From Symbiodinium natans (lineage: Eukaryota > Sar > Dinophyceae > Suessiales > Symbiodiniaceae): DNA of 64,000 bases. The DNA lies in NCBI GenBank assembly GCA_905221605.1, contig CAJNDS010000320.1, forward strand, positions 1 to 64,000. Reading direction: 5' to 3'. Below, piece after piece: positions 20,241 to 30,247 of the stretch. Position 1 is the first letter of the stretch. Each line of letters opens with the position of its first letter. Under the pieces are notes generated by a model. It saw nothing but the letters and a program-made list of their open reading frames with translations, ran no database searches and was not told where the DNA came from. The translations under genes were made by a program, and so were the position numbers.

Positions 20241-20468
20241 TATAGGTCATTCCGCAGACATGAACTGGCGGTCTTGGTCTCGAAGAAAGTCCAGAGCTGC
20301 TTCTCTGCTTCCGCGAAGGTTTGGCTGGGATTACTATCAGTCAGCCAAAGGATCTCCAGATCCTGAACTAGTTTGTTTGGGCATTCGGGATCATAGCGCG
20401 GCATTCTCTCATGGTGCAGCATTCAAACCAATAAGGACACCCACTGCTGCCGCTGAGACTTGGTAAGT

Positions 20469-20660
20469 GAGCGCAGAACATTTTTTGAGATGCCCCGTGC
20501 AGGCCAACGCCCCCTGCATGGTGCCGGATTCCGGCAATAACTCCTCCATCAGGCCCAGCATGCCGTCGGCAATCAGCTGCTGCACGAAAGGGAGGCTTCC
20601 CAGCGCATGGAGGTTCAGAATCCAGTGTGCAGCCTCAGTTAGGAAAAACATAGGATGTCT
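20469..20660 (-). CDS. possible exon, helical
   Basis: Reads AAHWILNLHALGSLPFVQQL, then IADGMLGLMEELLPESGTMQ and ends near TGHLKKC. The composition fits a helical protein exon. No gene model could be joined to it. Confidence 0.35.
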
Positions 20661-20849
20661 TTGCGCTTCAAAAGTACTATAGACCTTTGCGCAGAGGAAA
20701 CAGGGTTGGTACCCAACTCTTCTTGCTCTAGCCAAAAAAAGGGGTTTAAGTAAACAGAGATGTTTTTCCCTTGTGTGCTGGTAATGTAATCGTGGCTCTA
20801 CAGGGTGTGCGAGCGCAAACAAATCCTATGCTTTCCTAATGTTTGCACT

Positions 20850-23060
20850 TTCAGAACACTGAAGCAAAAACATATCCCTCGGAAGTTTGTCGTATGTCCC
20901 CTCCCTTGCGTGCTAGGGTTTGGTGAGGGCCCTAGAAGTTTGTAGCACGTCACCTCCCTTCGTGCTCGTAGGGTGAGGGCCCTGGAGGTTACTGTAACCG
21001 TTTGAAAATGCTAGCGGGTTATGGGGCCACGATTACGCTACCGGCACAGGCTTTTGGGCGCCGAACACTAGCCCGGAAAACATGTCATAACGTGTTACAA
21101 CACCAGAGATGTGCCCCCTGCGACCAAATAGCTCGCGCCATGGCGCGAGCTATTTGGTCATCAGGGCGCAGAAGAGGTGCTAGGTGCTTACGACGTCACA
21201 CTACGAGCGCGACGGGAGGGGACATACGACAAGCTTTTAGGGCCCTCACGAAACCCTACGAGCACTAAGTGAGGGGCCATACGTGTTCTGAAAGTGCGGT
21301 CCCCGATTCTTGGGTGCTACTTGAGTACGCTCGGTCCCCAAAAAAGCAGGATGCTACTCGAACACGCTCGGTCCCCAAGACTTGGGTGCTGCTTGAGTAT
21401 GCTCAAATAGCTCGGGCTCGCGACCAAATAGCTCGCGCCTGGGGTGTTGAACATGTTCGAGCAGGCTCGGTCCCGCAAAGCAGGATGCTAGTTGAACACG
21501 CTCGGCACAAAGGGAAGGGACATACGACAAACCTCGAAGGGACATGTTTTACTTCTACAGTGTTCCGAAAGTGCGGTCCCCAAAAAGCAGGACGCTAGTT
21601 GAACAGACTCCGCCCCAGAAGCCTGGGTGCTATTGGAGTAAGCTCGGTCCCCAAACGGCCAGATGCTAGTTGAACACGCTCGGTCCCCAAAACTTGGGTG
21701 CTGTTTGAGTACGCTCGGTGCCCAAAAAGCAGGATGCTACTTGAACACGCTCGGTCCCCAGAACTTGGGTGCTATTTGAGTACGCTCGGTCTTGCAAAGC
21801 AGGATGTTCGTTGAACACGCTTGGTTTTTCAAGCCTTGGGTGCTATTTGAGTACGCTCAAATACAAATCGTAGCCATTTTGACGAAGCCACCTCAGCCGT
21901 CAAGAGGTCAATTAACGTGCCTGCGCTGCAAGAAAGCTTCACAGTCCTGCAGGAAAGGATGCCAGAACAGCGGTCCGCACATGCTGTCTAGCGAACCCAA
22001 TAAGTGCTCACGGCGCCGGTACTTTCAGGGTGTGTTTCGGCAAGGTCTGCGCATCCTCCAGTTCGAGCAAAGCTTCAGCTCGGGCCAGCGACCAAATAGC
22101 TCGCGCCGGGGTGGTTAAAACGCCCGGTTTTTCTTTTGCTTTTGGCAACCAAAGACACCAACGAGGACAATGGAAAATGTCGAGAAGGCGTGTCCGGATT
22201 GGTTTCTGGGCATTTGGGAAATACAAAGGTTTGCCAAGAAGCAAAAACCGTCATGCCTCGGAGCCTTGCGTGGCAAACTTCTCCTTGCAAGTTGGCCATT
22301 CTGTGGGGGAGAGGGGGGTGCTCGGGCGCGAGCTATTTTGTCATCAGGGCGCAGATGGGGTGCTAGTTGCTTACGCTGAAACCCAAAACCTGTGCTGGTA
22401 ACGTAATCCTGGCTCTGTAAGGGTTGTGAATATACCCCTGCGACCAGTAAAACACGTTCCCAAAAAGAGGTGGCTTCTAAGTACATGGAGATGTTTATCC
22501 CTGTGCTGGCAGCGCTTTGAAGTGTTAACACGCCATGGATGTTTCCCCAGCGACCAAATAGCTTGCGCCATGGCACAAGCTAATTGGTCATCAGGGCGTA
22601 GATGGGGTGCTAGTTTCTTGCGATGTCACCCTTCGAACGCGAAGGGAGGGGACGTGCGATAAACTTTTAGGGCCCTCACCAAACCTTACGAGCACAATGG
22701 GGAGGGGACATACGACAAACCTCGAAGCTTGGGGTGCTGTTTGAGTACGCTCGGCCCCCAAAAAGCAGGATGCTAGTTGAACACACTCTGGTCCACAAAA
22801 ACTTGAAAGCAGGATGCTAGTTGCACGCACTCGGTCCCCAAAACTTGGGTGCTAGTTGAGTACGCTCGGTCCCAAAAAAGCAGGATGCTAGTTGAACACG
22901 CTCGGTCTTGTCGCACACACAAGGACCAACCAAGATGCCTCTGAAACCTTCAAACCTCGCACACCTAACCTCGAGGGGCCCTCACATTACGAGCACGAAG
23001 GGAGGGGACATGCGACAAACTTCGCACCGAAGGGAGGGGACATACCACCAACCTCAAGGG
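20850..23060. repeat. dispersed repeat field
   Basis: At least three interleaved short repeats. One (about 35 bp) alternates GGTCCCCAAAACTTGGGTGC with TTGAGTACGCTCGGTCCCC and GGATGCTAGTTGAACACGCT, concentrated at 21290-21870 and 22725-22915. A second is GAAGGGAGGGGACATACGAC at seven or more sites. A third is the GACCAAATAGCTCGCGCC motif at 21122, 21421, 22087, 22320 (inverted) and 22552. Open frames here are by-products of the repeats. No gene is supported. Confidence 0.85.
21122..21159. repeat. perfect 38-bp palindrome
   Basis: GACCAAATAGCTCGCGCCA is followed immediately by its exact reverse complement. Outside it, CCCTG on the left and CAGGG on the right extend the symmetry after 1-2 unpaired bases. 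A decayed copy is at 22552-22589. Confidence 0.95.
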
Positions 23061-23229
23061 ATATGTCTTTACTTCTACAGTGTTCTGAAATTGCGAACGT
23101 TAGGAAACACGTAAGATGTTTTTGCGCTGGTTCCTGGATTTTCGGATCAAGAAATGCATGGATCATGTCTATGCTTGTGGGTTCTGACTCATGGTGCTGC
23201 ATGACTCACCTATTAAAGGGCCAGCACTG

Positions 23230-24778
23230 AAGGTCCGGGAAACTGCCTTTGGCAGCGCTGAGCTTGTCTTGGTCACCACAGAAGGACGCTTCATGTCTGA
23301 ACTGGCGGTCATGTGCAAAGGCCTGCGCTGATTCGCTGCATCTGCGAATCCAACCAGGGTCTACACCACACCTTCGTCCTCGGAGCAGCGTTCCGCACAG
23401 CGTTTGTGGCCACAATCGGCATCCAAGTACAGCCAAAGGCTCGTTGCTTCCTGGACCTGTCCTTTTCTTGCCATGCTCGGAGTCCTGACATGGGCTCAAA
23501 CGGGCTCAACGGCAAGGAAACTCCAAGCTGAAGTCTTAGAGGCCTGCCTTTGGATGAGCTGGTGGCTCTCCGGCTTGAAATTCTCAGCTCCCCTCCTGAC
23601 TTGGTCGTCTTGGCATTTTACAGCAACTGCACTGCACACAAGGTTCGCTGCATCGTGTGCCTGTTGCAAGTCTGTCACGGCAACGACCGAGGCCTGACCA
23701 GTCACATCAGAAACCGTTATAGCATTTGGGCTGCGCTGTTGCGCTACCCTGACTTCAGCATGGTCCCGGGACACTCCGGGCTGCACTATGGTACACTCAG
23801 CCGCGCCAACACAGGGCAGCTTTTTGTGTGATCGCATGGTGAACGCTCCTGTCCGCTTACCATACGCGTTCGCGGCTTCAGAAGCGACACCTGCCAAGTC
23901 TCATGTGTGTTCCTGAACATGGGGCGCCATGCTCCACCTGGAGATGTACACCACAAATAAGAACAGGTTTTCGGGGTGGGCCATGCGGCCATACTGATAC
24001 CAAGTACAGCTACTAGAGTGCATATGCATATCGCGCGGCGTTCGCGCGGCGAAGCTTGTGTTGCTTGACTCCGCTGAAACCACATCCAGCTTCTCATTGT
24101 GAAAGGCCCTGTAATGCCCTGTTGCAATGTGGTTCCCATGGATGATCATGTTCCCGTGTTTTGCCAAAGAAGCTCATCTTTAGGAGCTACCGACGCGCAC
24201 CAAACTGCACATGGCACCAGATGGCACGTGTTTTCTCATGCTTCGTTGACACGGCTCACAGCATGTGGCTCACGTGGCTCCCCTTTTCATCATCATGCAA
24301 CCGCTCTCGTGATGTGAACGTCTGAAGCTTCAGTGTGGGCCCTTCGGTAGCAAAAAGGCCTGGACTTGAGGACTTGAGCCGTTGCGGATGGTTTTCTCTC
24401 GGCTCAGAACTTATGCAGGTCTTTGCACGGCTCATCTCCACCGGGAGCTTCACAGTCGCCCTCTCAGGGCCTCCTGGTCGAGATCCCCCAAGTCCAGGGC
24501 TTCAAGACAAAAGATGCACCAAAGGGAGCACGTAGAAGCACTATGGCACAATTGCAGGCGTGGGCGTGCATGCGGGCGGTCGCCCCCTAGCATACCCACC
24601 AGAATTCGAAGCTCCGCAGAAGACAGTCTTGCTTGCGACGCTGCTGCGAAACCACTATTTCATAAGCCAAACCACCAGGACCTTGCCTGTCTGGTGTTTT
24701 GCCAAATCGCAATTTTGCGACCGGGCATATGCAAGTAATTCTTGCATCAGTCTGACCTTTACTTTGCCTTCCTTCGGC
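23230..24778. other. no gene confidently supported
   Basis: Minus-strand frames at 23496-23897 and 23901-24167 (for example KLDVVSAESSNTSFAARTPR) have ordinary composition and could be exons of one gene, but no domain, start or splice site was convincing. 24170-24778 holds nothing recognisable beyond the 3' flank of the GH3 gene. Confidence 0.35.
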
Positions 24779-27067
24779 TCATGGAAAAAGGAACTTCTCT
24801 TCGCAACCATTCGACGTGACACGCAGGGTGTGGGTCAACTCTGCGGGCGAATTTACCTCCAGAACCCACTCGCCCTCCAAGACTTTCTGTGCCCCTGAGG
24901 CATCATCGTACACTTCGAAGTCCTTCAGTGTCAACGTGAGCGAGACCACGGCGCTTTGGTTTTCCACAAAGTCCACTCGCTCGAAGCCGACCAAGTTCTT
25001 GCGGAGCACATCCTTCGGGGGACGGAGAAAGAACAACACCGAAAGAGCCCCGGGCGTATCACGGAAGGCCCTTCGGTCCAGGCGCAGCTTCAGCTGGCAT
25101 TGGCTGATGTCCTCCCAGGTGTACTTGAAGCTGTCGTAGGACAAGCCAAAGCCGAAGGGGTAGACGACCCACTGATCCTCCACAAAGCGATACCCACGTC
25201 CAGGGTACTTCGTGGATGGCTGCGCTGGGAATCTGTAGTCATTCATGGGTAGGTGTTCCAAATACTGGTCACGGTAGAAGGTCTGTGGCAGTCGTCCGCT
25301 GGGTGATCGCTCGCCCACCAGCAACCGCGCCAGGGCTGTTCCGCCCTCCTGGCCTGGGTAACCCATCCACAGAATGCCGGCCAAATTTGGCATTTCCTTC
25401 ATTTGTGCCAAGTCCAAAGGACCACCGCTGATGAGGACCAGCACCACAGGAAGACCCCAGGAGGTGGCGGTCTCCAGCAGACTTTGCTGGCCTTTTGCCA
25501 GGCGCAGGTGCGGACGGTCGCAGCCCTCACCTTCCAAGCAGCCTTCGATGCAGAGCGGCGAGTCCACAGGGCGCATGTCCGGATCTTGAACCTCATCATC
25601 GTCGCCGGTGAGTCCACCCACCACAACCACTGCGTCCACGTCAGGCTTTTCGATCTTCGGGCTTGCGCCGCAAAGGCCCATCTCCTCCCCAGGGATCACC
25701 ACCTCCGCCACCTTCTTCAGGCCCTCAAGAGGTGATGTCACCTGCACCGGCCAGGCCTCGTAGTTGCCCAACAGGCCCTTTGTAGCATTGCGCAGGGGGC
25801 CCAGCAGTGCCAAGCGCAGACCCTTCTGCAACGGCAGCCTGCCGTCGTTTTTGAGCAGCACAGCGCTCTGCAACGCTGCTTCGAGAGCCATCTCTTTGTG
25901 GCCTGCTGAAACCTCGCTCCATGTTGGATTCCACCGAGGCTTCGGGTCGAACTCGCCCAGGCGAAAGCGTACACGCAAGGCATCCTTCACAGCAGACGTG
26001 AGCAATGCATCCATGGCACCACCTGGTTCAGCATACCGCTTGAAGAAGCCTGGGCTGCAAGACACGTCCGTTCCTGCATCCAAGGCTGCCTCGATCGTGG
26101 CGGCGGGCGTTGACTTGTACTTCTGCAAGGCGTACATGTCGGAAATCGAGTCGCAGTCTGTGACCACCACACCTTGGAAGCCCCACGTGTCCCGCAGCAA
26201 CTTGCGCAAGAGGCCTTTGTCGCCGCAGGACGGCACTCCATTTACCTGGTTGTAGGCGCACATCACCCCCATTGCTTGAGCCTTGGCACACGCCTCCCAA
26301 GGCTTGGCGTAGGACTCCGCAAAGTCCCTTGCTGTGACATGAGCATTCTCATTGTGACGGCTGACGTTGGACTGTCCAGGCACAACATTTCGAATAGACG
26401 CTGACCTATTAATCTTTGTGGGTCCTCCTTCAAAGGAGTAAGCTGCATAGTGCTTGCAGGATGCTGCTGCTTGCGGCCAGCCCCCATCCGCAGGGTGTTG
26501 AATGCCCTTGACATACTCCTCCGCAAAGGCCGCAGTGAGCTTGGGGCATTCGCCCGGCGTCTCTTGTCCCCGACCCCACCGAGGATCACGGAAGAGGTTA
26601 ACATTGAACTGCAGCACCAAGCCACCGTAGTGGCCTTTGTACCGGCCCCATGTCAGGCCAATCTCCTGCATAAAGCGGGCCTCACGGCCGACCGCCATGC
26701 CCACCGCGCGGAAGAGGCTCCTGTTGAAGGATGCCGCCATGGACACCACCTGCGGGAAGCTGGTCGCTTCTGGCTTGCCGTCCCGCACCAGCACGCCGTG
26801 CGCCGCTTCGCGGATGTAGTTGTAGGACTCTAAGCCAAGACGTTCAATCGGCGGCACGCCGCCGAAGAGGTCGTTGCTAAGCTGCAGGATCTTCTCCTCC
26901 GGCGTCATCTCCTTCACCAGCAGGTCCAAACGCTCTTCCAAAGGCTTCTTGACATCGCACCAGCCGAAATCGCCGCAGCCGGAGATCAACTTCCCGGTGT
27001 CATCCAAGAACGTGCTTTTGCCGCAGGCGAGTGTGAGAGCAAGCCAAGTCAGCCGCAACGAAGCCAT
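24779..27067 (-). CDS. secreted GH3 beta-xylosidase/beta-glucosidase-like glycosidase
   Basis: 762 codons from an ATG at 27067, no intron. Residues 1-15 are a signal peptide (LRLTWLALTLACG). The N-terminal (alpha/beta)8 domain shows FPQVVSMAASFNRSLF, NVNLFRDPRWGRGQETPGE, KHYAAYSFEG and MCAYNQVNGVPSCGD, all typical of the GH3 beta-xylosidase branch. The predicted nucleophile is Asp about 304 in GVVVTDCDSISDMY. The alpha/beta sandwich (SAVLLKNDGRLPL ... LISGGPLDL ... GYPGQEGG) and a C-terminal fibronectin-like part (VVYPFGFGLSYDSFKY) complete a normal family length. It probably hydrolyses terminal xylose or glucose from oligosaccharides outside the cell or in a vacuole. The exact sugar is not deducible. 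Confidence 0.93.
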   Translation of the reverse strand: MASLRLTWLALTLACGKSTFLDDTGKLISGCGDFGWCDVKKPLEERLDLLVKEMTPEEKILQLSNDLFGGVPPIERLGLESYNYIREAAHGVLVRDGKPEATSFPQVVSMAASFNRSLFRAVGMAVGREARFMQEIGLTWGRYKGHYGGLVLQFNVNLFRDPRWGRGQETPGECPKLTAAFAEEYVKGIQHPADGGWPQAAASCKHYAAYSFEGGPTKINRSASIRNVVPGQSNVSRHNENAHVTARDFAESYAKPWEACAKAQAMGVMCAYNQVNGVPSCGDKGLLRKLLRDTWGFQGVVVTDCDSISDMYALQKYKSTPAATIEAALDAGTDVSCSPGFFKRYAEPGGAMDALLTSAVKDALRVRFRLGEFDPKPRWNPTWSEVSAGHKEMALEAALQSAVLLKNDGRLPLQKGLRLALLGPLRNATKGLLGNYEAWPVQVTSPLEGLKKVAEVVIPGEEMGLCGASPKIEKPDVDAVVVVGGLTGDDDEVQDPDMRPVDSPLCIEGCLEGEGCDRPHLRLAKGQQSLLETATSWGLPVVLVLISGGPLDLAQMKEMPNLAGILWMGYPGQEGGTALARLLVGERSPSGRLPQTFYRDQYLEHLPMNDYRFPAQPSTKYPGRGYRFVEDQWVVYPFGFGLSYDSFKYTWEDISQCQLKLRLDRRAFRDTPGALSVLFFLRPPKDVLRKNLVGFERVDFVENQSAVVSLTLTLKDFEVYDDASGAQKVLEGEWVLEVNSPAELTHTLRVTSNGCEEKFLFP

Positions 27068-29155
27068 GCAGGCAAAAGATCAGATGCAACCCCTCAGTGC
27101 CAAAGTGGCTTCGGGGGGGGCTCGTCTTTCACAATCTTTTTGCCTTGCCCATGATTGGGTGACCCACAGATTTTCAAGGAAAAGTGATGACATCGTTTGG
27201 GGAGGGTTCACCTGATTCAAAGAGAGAGGCGTGAAACTTGCCAGACCATGGGGTAAACGAAATGGAAAGAAGCAAAAGACGTTTTGGGCCATGGGCTTCA
27301 CCCCGCCCCAACCCGCCCCACCCCCACCACCTCCACCCCATCCCCCTGCCCCGCTTCTAAGTCTGCTGAAATACTGAGCTCTGGGGCACCAATGGTAGCA
27401 ACTTTTATGCGATGCCTGCGATGATGTCAACACATGGAAATCTACAACAGACGCCTCGGGGAGAGCTTGAAGACGATGCGCAAAGAGCACGGTTCCTTCG
27501 AGGGGGTTGAGCTCCACCTTTGTAGGCACCACAACCGGATGGTAAGTGGGGACCACCGCCTATGTGATGCAGAAGTGAATCTACACAGCTTCTCCGCTGA
27601 ACTCATGTGTACATGTGGGGTCTAGTGCTGCATGTGCACATTCAGTGGCTTCTGAGGCAGCTGGCCGATAACAGTTTTGCGCTGAAGGCAGCCAAGCTAG
27701 TTCTCGAAGAGTCCTTTGCCGAGGAGAGCGAGCTTCAACGTAGCAAGCATAAACCTTGAAGGATGAGGATGGTGAACAGCCGCATTGGAGCTGGCAGCAA
27801 GCTGGATGGCTTGGGTGAGAGTAGCCCCCCGAATGTTTTCTAACTGTAGCCTGAGGATGGACTGGGACCTCCGAGAAGGGGCAGGTCTACAATATCTGCA
27901 ACATGCCCCTTTTACATGTCGAGTCGATGGACAGCCAGACCACAAAAAGCACACCGTAGCAGCGGCAAACGCGCTACAAACAGAAACAAAACCAACGACC
28001 GGCTAAGACCAAACCACACCGAACCAAACCTAACAACCCATCAATCAAGTGAACCGCAACGCCGCAACGCAAGCACGCCGGCCCAAAACCTGACAAGAAG
28101 GTCAGTCAATTGACGAACTTGGCAGAACGCGCGCCAGCGCCAAAAGGACGGGCGACGACATCTTGGGCTTGGATGTTGAGGGTTAAGGGCCTTGGGGCCT
28201 GCGCATCCGGATCCAAACTTCAATAGGCTGTGAAATTTCGAGGATCATGGAAGGTTTTGAAGGCCAGAGGATCCAACTAGGAGAGTATGGGTTTCGCGGC
28301 CGTGGAACGTGTGTTCACGCAGCCTCAGGGCTACAACAGTGCTTCGCAAAGGGCATGCAGGTTCTGGAAACAGTACCCCGGCACGCCGCAGCCCCCACCA
28401 AACCCAGAAAGAAAATCATTTCGCCGATGAAGAGTGCCAGAAGTGCTGTAGATACCGACGATTCTTTCCAGGCCCCACCCCCCGCAGAAAGACGCAAAAC
28501 TCGCAAAAACAGCACTGCCCGTCATAAGCAAAAAACCGAGAATTCGACAAACTTTGGCTACAAGATCACCAGAAGTGGCCAAAGCAAAAGAGCAAAACAT
28601 GATGTAACTATGGATGTTTCGGCCTGCACGCGACGCAATCCGATTGACGGATCCGGCTCCCCTCCCCTGCCAACCCTGCCACCCATCGAAAACTGCTAAA
28701 CTCGAAAGCCCTCACAAGGCGGCGCGAAACATCTCCAACCACAGTGGCTGTGGAACAAAAAACCGACACTGCCGAGCTTTGCAAGGCGTCGTTCCGACAC
28801 AACAACTTATCCCGAGCTGAACTGGACTGTCGTGGGCTCTCGATGCATGCAACGCATGCGACGACAAGAAAAAGAGACAAAGAACCATCACAAATGAATC
28901 CGCCGAGGCCTCGGGCGGCAGGTGGCAGCACTCCACCTCCAACCCCCTCCCGTCCACACTTTCCCACAGTTTGCGCGCGTTTACTTGGAACTTTTTTGCT
29001 TGGAGTGGGCAACCCTCCAGCGGGTGCATCAGGAGTAGGAGACAACGAAGACTTGAGCGCTTGAACTAAAAACACTCCTCAACTCCAAAAAAGATGCGGC
29101 TGATCATGTCATGCAGCCTGCCTAACGCAGCTGCGACCTACAAAGCGCACACACG

Positions 29156-29189
<34 letters not shown>

Positions 29190-29609
29190 AATAAACTACA
29201 AATTCGGCGAACGCAGTGTTGGTGCTGCCCCCACACAACCCCACACGTCCCCACAACATCCCCGAACCCCTAAACTTGGTCCCCGACCCCCCGCAACCCA
29301 CATCTTCAGCTCCTTCAAGTCTTGGGGCCCAGGCCCACTTTGGCGGCAGCGCCGCCCCAGGGCTGCGCGGCAAAGGACTCCCGGCCTGTCGGGCACCACC
29401 ACCCCTGCAGCTTCCCGGTTGCGAAGTACCTTCCGCGCTGCCGTTTCGGAGGCGCTTGGAGGTTCATTAGGGTAGTTTTTAATAATTAAGGTTGTAAGTG
29501 GCCTAAATGGGGATACAAGTTTTTTAAACATACTTTTCACCCTACTTCTAACGACCCGTGAACCTCCAGGTGGGTGGGTTGCAGGGCCAAAGTCAGGGCA
29601 TGCGTCAAT
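27068..29609. other. no gene confidently supported
   Basis: 27.30-27.36 kb is C-rich. A plus-strand frame at 28247-28699 is basic and low in complexity, without a domain. A (CA)n tract lies at about 29152-29187. 29.2-29.45 kb is C-rich. Nothing else is recognised. Confidence 0.4.
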
Positions 29610-29755
29610 TCCTCATATACATGGTCTTTTGCACTTCCTGGCCTTCGCCTTCGCCCATGTACCAGTGTGAAGTACTCCGCCACGCGCTTGAACATCTCCT
29701 GGATGGCCGTGGAGTTCCCAGCAGCAAAGGCCACCGCCATCTTGAGCCCCTTGGC
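29610..29755 (-). pseudogene. beta-tubulin pseudogene fragment
   Basis: About 28 codons read [20 protein letters not shown] then FKRVAEYF, the highly conserved beta-tubulin segment GLKM...[16 protein letters not shown]. The next part of tubulin (about ten residues around MFRRKAFL) is missing, and [15 protein letters not shown] follows in a shifted frame, matching HWYTGEGMDEMEF. Nothing of the rest of tubulin is present. It is a short, deleted and frameshifted relic. Confidence 0.85.
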
Positions 29756-30091
29756 ACGGATCCAACATCCAAGAAAAAGCGCTCGCCTATGAATCGTCAA
29801 ACTACGCCAAAGAAAACGACCGTTGCTTGTTGCGCCTTGGGTGGGACGTCACAGACAGACGCCGTGATGTTGGGAATCCACTCCTCAGCTCGTGCCGACA
29901 GTTGAGGCCATGATGGATGAATCCGTTCAAGAAACCGGTCTCAACGAGCCCTTTACCCTAACTCCGCACCCCACCTTAATAACTTCAACGCTTCACCTCG
30001 CCAGGCTGTCCCGGCGCTTGCTCCCCCATCCCGAAATTTCTCATTAGGATCTCGGGATTAGTGTGTAGGCAAGGCTCATCGAAATAAGACA
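29756..30091. other. host flank of the viral region
   Basis: No gene seen. Base composition changes abruptly to AT-rich at about 30.09 kb, which is taken as the left limit of the viral DNA. No obvious target-site duplication with the right limit was found. Confidence 0.5.
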
Positions 30092-30247
30092 ATTTTTGTA
30101 TGTGTACATATACATGTATGTACAATGAAAAATGTGTTTTGTAAAATAGTAATACAAGAATAACATTATACAACATATACAATGATTACAAAATAACCAA
30201 TATATGCAACACATAATATATAATATATAATAACATATATTATATAA

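Noticed and set aside
20850-23060. CRISPR-like appearance of short repeats
   Set aside because: Repeats are degenerate, irregularly spaced, of several families and in a eukaryotic context; there are no constant spacers or cas genes.
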